Assembly (NCBI RefSeq): GCF_000020525.1
Contig: NC_011026.1
Location: 2,028,001-2,092,000 of the forward strand
Direction of reading: 5' to 3'
DNA: 64,000 nucleotides
DNA from: Chloroherpeton thalassium ATCC 35110
GTDB lineage: Bacteria > Bacteroidota > Chlorobiia > Chlorobiales > Chloroherpetonaceae
Shown: positions 8,598 through 17,567 of the stretch, one piece after another
Layout: each line of letters begins with the position of its first letter
How positions within the stretch are numbered: position 1 is the stretch's first letter
Notes under the pieces: model-generated
Told to the model about the DNA's origin: nothing
Seen by the model: only the letters and a program-made list of their open reading frames with translations
The model's database searches: none
Program-made: the position numbers and the translations under genes

Positions 8598-10112
8598 GTG
8601 TTGCTCGCGCTGGTTTTGTTTGAATATATTTTGATTTTAAAGGTCAATCAAGGCCATTTCGTTTTCACTTTGGACGACCCCTATATTCATTTGGCGTTAG
8701 CTGAAAATTTGCTCAAAGGACATTACGGCGTAAATTTAGGCGAACAGTCCGCGCCGGCCTCAAGTATTTTGTGGCCGTTTTTGATTGCGCCGTTTACGGC
8801 TTTTCAAAGCAGTTATCTTGCGCCATTTTTTTTGAATGTCGTTTTTGCTCTCGCGACACTTTGGGTTGCAAGTCAAATTGTTGCGACGCTTTTTTCAAGC
8901 GAGAAAATACCATCGACTCAAAGACTTTTGCTCTCGTCGTTTTTCCTAACGATGTTTATTCTGCTAAGTAACTTAATTGGTTTGATTTATATCGGCATGG
9001 AGCACACGTTGCAAGTTTTCTTCACTCTGTTGGTAATTTGGGGAATTTTCCGTCATCTTGAAAACAAACAAGCTCCCATTTGGTTTTTGGTAGCTGTTGT
9101 TTTGGGACCATTGGTTCGATATGAAAATCTTGCCATTTCGTTTGCGGCAATTTTTTATTTGTTTTTCGTTGGCGAACAAAAAATTTCCATCGCGCTCGGC
9201 GTTGAGATTTTAATTTTACTCGGTGGTTTTTCGGGATTTTTGTTAAGTCAAGGCTTGGAGTATTTGCCGACTTCGGTTAAAGCCAAGTCATCGCTTGTAA
9301 ACTACGGTAGTAAAATTGAGGCGATTTTGCGAAACGGCGAAGGTAGTTTCACAACAGCACGAGGCATTCTTTTATCGGTTTGCTCGCTTTTTCTTCTTCA
9401 TCAAACATTTTTGACGGAGAAAAAATATGAAGAGCGAATTTTTGCGTTTGGCGTTGCCATAGCAGTCATCTTTCACATCTTTTTTGGCGCATACGGATGG
9501 CACAATCGATATGAAATCTACGTTTTAACTTCGGCGATTTTAGCGCTGCTCTTTTTAAATCGCGAAGCGCTTGTTAGAATTTCGAAAAATCACTTCCCGT
9601 ATCTCATTATTTTTTCTGGACTTTTCACGGTTTTTCTCGCCTATCCCAATATCAAGCGGCTGGTCAAAATACAGGTTAGTTCTAATGAGATTTACCAGCA
9701 GCAGTATCAAATGCATCGCTTTGCAGCAGAGTATTATAAGAAGCCCGTCGCTGTCAACGATTTGGGATATGTATCTTATCAAAATAAAAATTATGTTTTG
9801 GACTTAAACGGGTTGGCTTCACTTGAGGCGCTTCATTTCCGTTCATCGGGAGCACCCTGCGAATGGATGAACGAACTTGCAGTGAAAAAAAATGTCCGTT
9901 TTGCCATGATTTACGACAGTTGGTTTAAGGAGCATCCCAAAAATTGGATTAAAGTTGCGGAACTCGACTTGGGAAGGATTACAATAGCGGCAGCGGGTCC
10001 AAAAGTCGCATTTTATGCGTTGGATAAAGAAACTGCCGTCGAAGTTAAGGGTTGCTTGTTAGATTATAAAAAAGCTCTTCCAGATGGAGTTGAGTTTACC
10101 ATTTTGAAGTAA
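8598..10112 (+). CDS. Multi-pass membrane protein, GT-C-like (paralogue 2), start region frameshifted
   Basis: 504 residues from the only in-frame start (GTG 8598). It aligns along its whole length with the preceding gene, sharing LDDPYIHLALAEN, MEHTLQVF, FGAYGWHNRYEIYV and VNDLGYVSYQN. Homology continues upstream of 8598 in the same frame (LSEKAFFISAG) but no start codon is available there. A well-placed ATG at 8542, five bases after the previous stop, is in another frame. One extra A in the A6 tract at 8545-8550 would join that ATG to the frame and give a paralogue-like N-terminus. Either the assembly lacks an A or the gene is naturally shifted. Function as for paralogue 1. Confidence 0.7.
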   Translation: MLLALVLFEYILILKVNQGHFVFTLDDPYIHLALAENLLKGHYGVNLGEQSAPASSILWPFLIAPFTAFQSSYLAPFFLNVVFALATLWVASQIVATLFSSEKIPSTQRLLLSSFFLTMFILLSNLIGLIYIGMEHTLQVFFTLLVIWGIFRHLENKQAPIWFLVAVVLGPLVRYENLAISFAAIFYLFFVGEQKISIALGVEILILLGGFSGFLLSQGLEYLPTSVKAKSSLVNYGSKIEAILRNGEGSFTTARGILLSVCSLFLLHQTFLTEKKYEERIFAFGVAIAVIFHIFFGAYGWHNRYEIYVLTSAILALLFLNREALVRISKNHFPYLIIFSGLFTVFLAYPNIKRLVKIQVSSNEIYQQQYQMHRFAAEYYKKPVAVNDLGYVSYQNKNYVLDLNGLASLEALHFRSSGAPCEWMNELAVKKNVRFAMIYDSWFKEHPKNWIKVAELDLGRITIAAAGPKVAFYALDKETAVEVKGCLLDYKKALPDGVEFTILK

Positions 10113-10200
10113 TTAAAAAGAGCTCCTTAAAAACTAAAACAGCATGTCATTTTTTCTCAGAGTTCCTCAGAGATTCCAGTAATTGAGTTCGAAAGATATT

Positions 10201-12825
10201 TTAGCTCTCCGTCGCGACGGAAAAGAATGAGCCGCGCGCGGGTTCTTTTTCAACTGTGATTTTCATTTCGAAGGCATCGCGGAGTTTTTCTAAGTGCGTG
10301 ATTAAAATGATTTTCTCAAACTCGTCACTGATTTTGTCAATTGAATCGATGATGGCCTCCAGTCCGTCTTCGTCCTGCGTGCCAAAACCTTCGTCGATGA
10401 TCAGCATCTTGACATTGACGCCCGATTGCGCGGCGAGCAGCTTCGAGAGCGCAATCCGAAGCGCCAAATCCACGCGATATTTTTCGCCGCCCGAGAAAGT
10501 ATTATAATCGCGAACTTCGCCGGTTGCGTCCGAAATATCAATTTCCAAACTTTCCACCATTTCGTCCTTCGTCTTCAGCGGCTTTTGTGTGCGAATCATG
10601 ATCGACATCCGGTTCATGGTCAGTTTTTGCAAGAGCGCATTGGCTTCCTGCTGAAGCTCAGGAACGGTGTTTTCAATCAGCAAACTTTGAATGCCATTCA
10701 CGCCGAAAGCTTCTTTGAGGAACGCGTAAATGTCCTGCGCTTCCGATTCCTTTGCGATGCTATCCTCAAGTGATTTTTTCTCCGCGGCTTTCTGCTTCAG
10801 GCGTTCAAGTTCGCGCTCGTAGCTTTGCGTTTCCACAAGCCCTTTTTGAAAATCCGCTTCTTTTTCCTGAAAAGCACGCTTGCTTGCCTCATGCTCGTCT
10901 TTCAACAGTGCGCCATCCGAAAGCTTTGCCTGAAGCACATTCAATGTTGAATCGATTTCGGCAATATGCGCTGTAAGTTCAGCTTGTTTTTCCCGAAGCG
11001 CGGCGATGTCCGTTTTTGTTTTCACAAGATTTGCCGTCGCATGTGCCAGTTCCAACACTTCGCGCGGCACGCCCGAGAGCGCTTGAAATTCCAATCTCAA
11101 TTGCTCGTGCTGCTCTGCGTTGTAGCCCAGCAACCGAAGTTTTGTTTCCGTTTCAGTGATTCTCGCGTTTTCATGTTGAAGATATTTTCCAATGCGCTCG
11201 GCGTCCAAAAGTGCGGCCAACTTTTGTGAGGCCGCTTGTTTTTTTCCTTCAAGGTCGGGAATGCGCTCTTTCAATTCGTCAAGTTGGCGGGCTTCGGCCT
11301 CAAATGCGGCAAGCTGTCGCTCCAACGCCAGATACGCCTGATCGATTTTTTGCCGTTCAGCTTCCTTTGCTTTGATTTGCCGAAGCGACTTTTCTTCTTG
11401 CTCAAGATCTTTTCGGCAAACAGCTTGAAGATTTTGCAACTCGCGAAACGCATTTCGATATTCGTCCAAAATGTGCTGCCGATGCTGCTCGTCGAGCGGC
11501 GAGCGGCAAAGCGGACATTCTGCCGTGTTAATATCCTTGAGCGTTTTTCCCTTATTTGTGATGTCCTCTGTTTCCTCGTCCGCGCGGGCGATTTGGGCTT
11601 TGAGCTTCGAGATTCGCTCGTAAATTTGATTTTTTTCCTCAGCCAGTTTTTCAAATGCTTGCCGTTTTTTGGCAACGCACGATTTTTCCTTTTCAACTTC
11701 AGCCACGCGTTTCAGTCGCGTTTCGAGAACCGCAATTTTTTCCTGAAATTCATGAAGTTCGGCGGCATGGCGTTCGGCGGCATCTTTTGCAAAGCGAACC
11801 TCGTTTTCGTGCTGGTTGATGGCCTCTTTGCGCGCGGCTTCCCGTTGGATTTTTTCGCGCTCCAGCAAACCGGCTTCTTTGGCAAGCGCCTCAATTTTTG
11901 AAATTGCCTGCTGAACTTTTTCAAATGCGTGCTCGCGAGCCTCAATTTCGGCGCGCTTTGTGATTAACTTTTCAAGCCGGTTTTGTTCGGCTTCTTTTTC
12001 CGCCAAACCGCTTTCAGCTTCGGCGAGCATTTTTTCCGTGCGAATTTTCTGTTCGCGAAGTTGTCCGGCCTCAAAGGCTTGCTGTTTCAGCGTTTGCAGC
12101 TTTTCTTCAAGCGCGGCGAGCGCGGCTTTTTCCGCATGATAGGCCGTTTCAAGCGTGGGCAACTCCGCTTTCAACTCGTTTAAGCGAGCCTGCAAATCGT
12201 CCTCTTTGGCAAGGTCGGCTTCGAGCATTTCAATGTTGCCTTGTGTGCGACTGATGCTCAGGCCGATTTCTTTGGCCTTGTCATGCGCCCGTTCGGAAAG
12301 TTTTTGATAGCGATCAATCCGCAGAATTTGCGTGAGGATTTTTTTTCGATCGCGCGCACTTTTTTGGGTAAACTCATTCGCGCGACCTTGAACGATAAAC
12401 GCCGAGCTGATAAAAGTTTCGTAGTCGATGCCGAGTGTTTCTAAAATTCGCGCTTCGGTTTTGCTGAGCGAGGGCTCGGTGAGCGACACAAATCGTGCAG
12501 TTTCTGGGCTGAACACTTGAAATTCCAATTGCTCTTCGGCGCGGTGATTCTTCTTCTTTTTCGCAATCCGCACGATTTTATAAATCGCGTCGTTGGCGAC
12601 GAACTCAAATTCCGTTCGCGCTTCGGTTGCGCCTTCGTGAATCAGTTCCGCCGTTTTGGCGCGGCCTTCGCCCCAAACGCACCAGCCAATGGCCTCAATC
12701 AAACTGGATTTTCCCGAGCCGTTTGAACCCACGAGACACGCGACATGAAAGCGGTCGAAATCCAGCTCCTGCATGGGTTCGCCATAACTGAGGAAATTTT
12801 TCAGCCGTAACTTTTTAGGAATCAT
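10201..12825 (-). CDS. sbcC: SbcC/Rad50-type SMC-family ATPase
   Basis: 874 residues. The Walker A GSNGSGKSS lies near residue 33, followed by long heptad-rich coiled coils. The zinc hook CPLC lies near residue 437, in the middle of the coils. The ABC signature TFSGGEKYRVDLALR and Walker B MLIIDEGFGTQDEDG sit near the C-terminus. With the SbcD/Mre11 nuclease, such proteins process hairpins and DNA ends. No sbcD is in the window. The gene lies 9 bp downstream of an uncharacterised gene, so the two form an operon. It is shorter than enterobacterial SbcC but within the range for Rad50-like bacterial proteins. Confidence 0.9.
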   Translation of the reverse strand: MIPKKLRLKNFLSYGEPMQELDFDRFHVACLVGSNGSGKSSLIEAIGWCVWGEGRAKTAELIHEGATEARTEFEFVANDAIYKIVRIAKKKKNHRAEEQLEFQVFSPETARFVSLTEPSLSKTEARILETLGIDYETFISSAFIVQGRANEFTQKSARDRKKILTQILRIDRYQKLSERAHDKAKEIGLSISRTQGNIEMLEADLAKEDDLQARLNELKAELPTLETAYHAEKAALAALEEKLQTLKQQAFEAGQLREQKIRTEKMLAEAESGLAEKEAEQNRLEKLITKRAEIEAREHAFEKVQQAISKIEALAKEAGLLEREKIQREAARKEAINQHENEVRFAKDAAERHAAELHEFQEKIAVLETRLKRVAEVEKEKSCVAKKRQAFEKLAEEKNQIYERISKLKAQIARADEETEDITNKGKTLKDINTAECPLCRSPLDEQHRQHILDEYRNAFRELQNLQAVCRKDLEQEEKSLRQIKAKEAERQKIDQAYLALERQLAAFEAEARQLDELKERIPDLEGKKQAASQKLAALLDAERIGKYLQHENARITETETKLRLLGYNAEQHEQLRLEFQALSGVPREVLELAHATANLVKTKTDIAALREKQAELTAHIAEIDSTLNVLQAKLSDGALLKDEHEASKRAFQEKEADFQKGLVETQSYERELERLKQKAAEKKSLEDSIAKESEAQDIYAFLKEAFGVNGIQSLLIENTVPELQQEANALLQKLTMNRMSIMIRTQKPLKTKDEMVESLEIDISDATGEVRDYNTFSGGEKYRVDLALRIALSKLLAAQSGVNVKMLIIDEGFGTQDEDGLEAIIDSIDKISDEFEKIILITHLEKLRDAFEMKITVEKEPARGSFFSVATES

Positions 12826-12834
12826 TGTTAGGAA

Positions 12835-14733
12835 TCAATTATAGCGGCTGAAAACGATGTCGGTGAAATAAATCGCATCGCTGCTGTCTTCGTCTATTTT
12901 ATTTCGAGTAAAAATTTCCATGTCGATGAAAACTGACGCCTCGCGCCAGCTTTTCTTTTTGTTGATTTCGGCAATGGCGTCGTCATACTCGTATTCATTT
13001 CCCCTGAAAAGCTTGCGAATAAAGCGTTTGCGTTTGCCCTCATCAATAAGTGTTTTGAGGTCGGGAAGCGGTTTGGGTTCTTTGAGCGTTGGCCTGGGTT
13101 TGCCTTCGCCGATGACCGCTTTGAAAAACTCCTCGGTCATTTCGTTCGTCGGCTCCGACGAGGGAATCGGCGCGGATGGTGGCGTTTCGATTTTGTTGAG
13201 CAAAGAAAGATCGGAGTCGAAGTCTGGCTCTTTTTTCTCCTCGTAAGGCACGTCCGTATCGTCTAAAATAAATTCTGCATTCGTTTCGGCATCATCATCA
13301 ATCGATTCAAAAAGTTTCTCTTCCAGCGATGCCTTTTCTTCGGACTCGTTTTGATTCAAGAGCGGCTCTATTTCCGAAAGCTCAGCTAAAACCTCGCTTG
13401 CAATGGCATCCATTTCTGAACGGTTTTTTTCTGCTATTGGCGCAGGAATGGCATTTTCCAATTGCGTGTCGGGCAGCGCAGCACTTTCCGTGTCTTCCGG
13501 TTGAACGGGTTCTGCTTTTGGCTGATCAGGCACGGACAAATTTTCCGGCAAATTATCAGCATCCTGATGTTCTTGCGGAGAAGCTTCTATATCATCAGCT
13601 GATTTTTCCGTTATTTCCGTTTCGGTTAAGTCGATATCTGGCTGTGGCTCGCTTTCGCAGATTTCTATTTTTGAAAAATCTTCTGAAGAAGCAGCATGTT
13701 CTATTAAAGCTCCACTTTCTGTTAAGGTTTCACTTTGTGGCGGCTCAGCATTTGGCAGCGGTGCAGCAGGCGATGGCTCGATTGGTAGCGGTGGTTCAAC
13801 TTGCGGCGGTTGCGGTTCGAGCTTTTCGCTTGGTTCGGTCTGCTCGCTGGCTGGCATGGGCTGTGCGGCCTGTTCGTTTTCGATTGGTGCGTCGGATTTG
13901 GGTTGGGGCTTCTCGCCGGCAAGTGATTTTTGGCTTGGCGTGGGCGTCACCGGAATGGCATTTTGAAAAACTTCATCCGATTTGCCTTCAAAAATCAGCC
14001 TCATGTCTTGCAAAGAAAGCGTTTCAATGCCTTTGTGAGCCAAATCTTGCAAGCTAATTAGTATCTCGGAAGCGTCTTTTTCTTTGAGAAATCCGATCAA
14101 AATTGAAATCGGGATTTCAGACTCGTTGCCAAGCGCAAAAATATTGTATAACGGAAAAAGTAGATCCAGAAAATCGGTTTCGTTGTAGGTCGACACGATT
14201 TTTCGGTCGATGTCGGAAATGATTTTCTTGAACTTCGTGGCCGAAATTGCCGCGACTTTTTTCTTTTCGAGATATTTTAAAAAAACATCGATTAGGTAAA
14301 TGTAATCGGAGAAATACCTCAGGCGACTTTGGATTTCAGGCGTAAGTTGTTCCTGGCTATTTTCTTCAAAAATGATTTCCAGCAAAACGCGCTGCGGCGT
14401 GCTAAGGTAATGAAAGTGAAGAACCGTCGCTTTTTGAAGCAGATCTAAATATTCGGCGCGAGTCAGCGAAGCGGTTTGAATAATTTGCTTGGCAAATTCG
14501 CGGCGGCCATCGGCGAGCAAATCGCTTGAAAAATCAAATTGGCTGGAGTTGATATTTTTAAGCAATCGCCGCGCGGCAAAATCGAGTTCCAGCCACAAAA
14601 ATCCTTTGATTTGTTCAGGAAGTTCAGCGTTTGCCAGCTGGCTGTAAGTAATCTCGGCATTTTCTCCGATGGTTTCATCTACGAACTTTTCCAAAATCGA
14701 ATTGATCGTGATATTCAGCTTTTCGTCGGTCAT
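12835..14733 (-). CDS. Uncharacterised protein with acidic proline-rich linker
   Basis: 632 residues, family not recognised. Three parts are visible. The N-terminal region (about 1-260) is predicted helical and soluble. The central 250 residues are extremely rich in Pro, Glu, Ser and Ala and likely disordered. The compact C-terminus (about 540-632) contains RKLFRGNEYEYDDAIAEI and ends in a hydrophobic/aromatic stretch. There is no signal peptide or membrane helix. The stop is 9 bp before sbcC, so they are co-transcribed. By position it could be an SbcC partner or a DNA-damage accessory, but nothing in the sequence shows nuclease motifs, and a Mre11-like phosphoesterase signature is absent. 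Confidence 0.75.
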   Translation of the reverse strand: MTDEKLNITINSILEKFVDETIGENAEITYSQLANAELPEQIKGFLWLELDFAARRLLKNINSSQFDFSSDLLADGRREFAKQIIQTASLTRAEYLDLLQKATVLHFHYLSTPQRVLLEIIFEENSQEQLTPEIQSRLRYFSDYIYLIDVFLKYLEKKKVAAISATKFKKIISDIDRKIVSTYNETDFLDLLFPLYNIFALGNESEIPISILIGFLKEKDASEILISLQDLAHKGIETLSLQDMRLIFEGKSDEVFQNAIPVTPTPSQKSLAGEKPQPKSDAPIENEQAAQPMPASEQTEPSEKLEPQPPQVEPPLPIEPSPAAPLPNAEPPQSETLTESGALIEHAASSEDFSKIEICESEPQPDIDLTETEITEKSADDIEASPQEHQDADNLPENLSVPDQPKAEPVQPEDTESAALPDTQLENAIPAPIAEKNRSEMDAIASEVLAELSEIEPLLNQNESEEKASLEEKLFESIDDDAETNAEFILDDTDVPYEEKKEPDFDSDLSLLNKIETPPSAPIPSSEPTNEMTEEFFKAVIGEGKPRPTLKEPKPLPDLKTLIDEGKRKRFIRKLFRGNEYEYDDAIAEINKKKSWREASVFIDMEIFTRNKIDEDSSDAIYFTDIVFSRYN

Positions 14734-14943
14734 ATTAGAATAGAGTTTCTTCGTTGCTTCGCGAGGAGAATTTAATATAATAAATATCTAAACGGGATGC
14801 GTTTGGCTTTCCCAATTTTGCGGAAATGTAATGAGGTGTTTGATTTGCAAAAATATGGCGAGCGCCGGCACGCCGAGAAAGTTTCTTTTATTAAACAAGA
14901 AAAACGCGCGCGTTTTTTCCATTTTAGACCTGAAGTAGTACGG

Positions 14944-16319
14944 ATGAAAAAAGTTACGACATACACGCTGGGCTGCAAACTGAACTATTCCGAAACGGCA
15001 AGCCTTGCGGAGCAATTTTTAAAGCAAGGATATGAGCTTGTTTCGTTTGGCGAAAAAGCCGACCTAACGATTATCAACACGTGCAGCGTGACGGAAAACG
15101 CGAATCAAAAATGTCGCCAAGCGGTGCGGCGGGCGCTGAAAAAATCGCCTGAAAGTTTCGTCGTGGTTTTAGGGTGTTATGCACAGCTTGAGCCCGAAGC
15201 GCTGGCCTCAATTGATGGTGTGGATTTGGTGCTTGGCGCACAGGAAAAATTTAACCTAACGCATTTTGTTCCATCTGATTTGGAAAAAAACGGCGAAGCG
15301 AAAATCTACGTCAGCGATATTTACTTGCACGATGGCTTCGATGCAGCGCATTCCATTACACTGCAAACCAACGCTGAACTTAGGACTCGGGCTTATTTGA
15401 AAATTCAAGATGGCTGCGATTATAGCTGTGCGTTTTGCACAATTCCGATGGCGCGCGGCGCCTCGCGTTCGCAGGCAGTGGCAGAAACTGTTAGGCAGGC
15501 AGAAACATTGCTTCAAGCCGGCTATCAGGAAATTGTTCTAACTGGCGTGAATGTTGGCGATTATGGAACGCCTGCGGGCGAAAATTTACTGGATTTGCTC
15601 AAAGCGCTGAAAGCGGTTCCTGTTCCGAGAATTCGAATTAGCTCAATCGAGCCGAACTTAGTCAGCTCGGAACTGATCGCGTTTATTGCCAATTCAAATC
15701 AGGTGTTGCCGCATTTTCATATGCCGCTTCAAAGCGGTTCGGATGAAATGCTTCGCGGCATGCGCCGGCGCTATCTTCGTTCGCTTTATCGTGAGCGAAT
15801 TTTGGAAATCAAATCATTGATGCCAGCGGCGTGCATTGGCGCGGATGTGATTGTCGGGTTTCCGGGCGAGAGCGATGCGAATTTTCAAGAAACCTATCAA
15901 TTTCTTGAAAGCCTTCCGGTTTCATATTTGCACGTTTTTACTTTTTTCCGTACGACCTAACACATTTGCCGAAGCCTTGATTCAGCAAAAAATTAAAAAC
16001 GGCGGTTTTGCCGGCGGAAAAACAAGCACGAAGCCGAAAGTTGCACGCGCTTTCCGTTGCAAAAAAAGAAGCGTTTGCGAATGCGCATGTAGGCAAAGTC
16101 GCCGAAGTGCTATTTGAAGGCGATTTTTCGGATGACGAAGTGGATTCAAACACGGTTGTGTGTTATGGACACACGCCCAATTATTTGCGGGTTGGGTTGG
16201 TAGTCAGTTCAAAAGCGTGGGCGATGCAGCATTTGGTTGGGAAGGTGTTGCCGGTCAAATTGATGAAGCTTGATGCTGAGTTGAACCTATTGGCTGAGCG
16301 TGTGCCGGCAGCGGTGTGA
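14944..16319 (+). CDS. mtaB: MtaB-type tRNA methylthiotransferase, interrupted by two apparent frameshifts
   Basis: Radical-SAM methylthiotransferase that adds a methylthio group to t6A37 of tRNA. From ATG 14944 it shows YTLGCKLNYSE, NTCSVTENANQKCRQAVRRA and LGCYAQ, whose cysteines bind the auxiliary cluster, then CxxxCxxC in DGCDYSCAFCTIP. The first frame stops at 15960. Removing one T from T6 (15942-15947) gives HVFTFSVRPNTFAEAL. Removing one A from A6 (15987-15992) then continues to AEKQARSRKLHALS and a TRAM-like C-terminus ending at 16319. The repaired protein has about 457 residues, normal for MtaB. Two single-base homopolymer gains within 50 bp suggest sequencing error or recent decay. 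Confidence 0.85.
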
Positions 16320-16986
16320 TCTCAAGCCAGGGAAAAAAGGCCGGGCATTGATGAGTATCAGATCAATGCTTTGAGATAAAAATCGTGCAAAAAGCGAGAC
16401 ATACTCAGGTATTGCTCCTGAGCTTTGCCGCATTTCGCAATTTCTTTTCCTGCGCAATATCCGTATTCTCACAGGCAAAATCGGTTTTACAGTCTTTTCA
16501 AAAAGAAGCAAATTCAAAAATTGGTTGAGCCAAAGCCGTTCGTCCTGTGGATTCTTCGCCTGGTAGGCTGAGAATGACATGCTTTGTTTCTTGTCATGCT
16601 GAGCAAAGCGAAGTATCCATTCGTCTTGTAGATTCTTCGCCTGGTAGGCTGAGAATGGCATGCTTTGTTTCTTGTCATGCTGAGCTGAGCCGAAGCACTC
16701 AGCAGGGCACGGGTTATATTGCAAAAATCATCTATAATTTAGTCCGGGTACTTACTCATAATAACAGCGACAAGCGCAATGCCCTCAAGCAATTTGCCGA
16801 TTTGATCGGTTGAAACTCATCAGAGAAAGATAGAGTATCCGTTTTCTCAACGGCTGATGATGGCCACAGAAAACCCGCCCACCTTTTTGTGAAGCCCTTC
16901 AAACGCCGTTTTTTCAGCCTCTCAATTGATGGAAAAATCCTATTTTTTCAAATAAGTCTGCCCGAAAATCACAAACCGACCCTGCC
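16320..16986. other. Intergenic region with dispersed repeats
   Basis: 667 bp between mtaB and the TIR-like gene. It contains a two-copy tandem dispersed repeat (16551-16700) and otherwise no convincing gene. A short open stretch around 16760-16813 ends in frame but lacks a start and codes for no recognised motif. Confidence 0.55.
16551..16700. repeat. Two tandem copies (81-bp period) of dispersed intergenic repeat
   Basis: Copy 1 starts at 16551 and copy 2 at 16632, each beginning GATTCTTCGCCTGGTAGGCT and containing TTTCTTGTCATGCTGAGC. Related copies lie in the same orientation at 20860 and 20939, on the other side of the STAND gene pair. Confidence 0.8.
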
Positions 16987-17565
16987 ATGCAAAAAATCAA
17001 AATTTTCCTCGCTTCCTCAAACGAGTTGGAAGACGAACGCCGACGCTTTGAAATTGAAATCTGCCGGAAAACCAAAATGTGGTTTGATGACGGGATTTTT
17101 CTTCACCTTGATATTTGGGAAGACCTTTCGGCTCGCCTGTCCCGAACCAGCTCTCAGGATGAGTACAATAAAAAGGTGAAAGACTCGGACATCTTTGTCC
17201 TGCTCGCTTACACGAAGGTCGGCATCTACACCGCCGAAGAATTTGAGACCGCGATCGGCGCGTTTAAGCAAACCGATAAGCCGTTCGTTTTTACCTACTT
17301 TAAGCAAACAAACGCCCAAACCGACCCGAGCCTGCAAGCCTTTCAAGATAAACTCAAAGCATTAGGCCATTTTTATGAATATTATCGGGACATCGCCGAT
17401 CTTTGGAATCGGTTCAACAAAGAACTTGACCGCTTAGCCCAAGAAGATTTTCTGAAAAACGATTGGCGGAAAACTAATCCCGGAAACAGTCAGGTAGATA
17501 ACCGCGGCGCCACGATTAAAAACCAATTCATCGGTGGAAATTTTCATAACCCCAAATTTGAGTAG
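16987..17565 (+). CDS. TIR-like/DUF4062-type protein of a STAND conflict system
   Basis: 192 residues. The N-terminal about 120 residues start IKIFLASSNELEDERRRF, with a later DSDIFVLLAYTKVGIYTAEEF. This is the pattern of the TIR-superfamily DUF4062-like domains that often sit beside NACHT/NB-ARC NTPases. The C-terminus has a short polar motif, IKNQFIGGNFHNPKF, of the type seen in effector-associated linkers. The STAND NTPase gene begins 2 bp after this stop, so they form an operon and probably act together as sensor-effector partners. No NADase catalytic glutamate can be assigned with confidence. Family recognition is from memory of the motif. Confidence 0.7.
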   Translation: MQKIKIFLASSNELEDERRRFEIEICRKTKMWFDDGIFLHLDIWEDLSARLSRTSSQDEYNKKVKDSDIFVLLAYTKVGIYTAEEFETAIGAFKQTDKPFVFTYFKQTNAQTDPSLQAFQDKLKALGHFYEYYRDIADLWNRFNKELDRLAQEDFLKNDWRKTNPGNSQVDNRGATIKNQFIGGNFHNPKFE

Positions 17566-17567
17566 CC

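Noticed and set aside
13329-14057. Long plus-strand open frame opposite the acidic protein gene
   Set aside because: Shadow of the Pro/Glu-rich minus-strand gene; its composition mirrors the complement and it has no domain or ribosome-binding site.
16287-16813. Open frames on both strands over the dispersed repeats
   Set aside because: They are translations of the intergenic repeat units; the same peptides recur wherever the repeat does and have no starts or domains.
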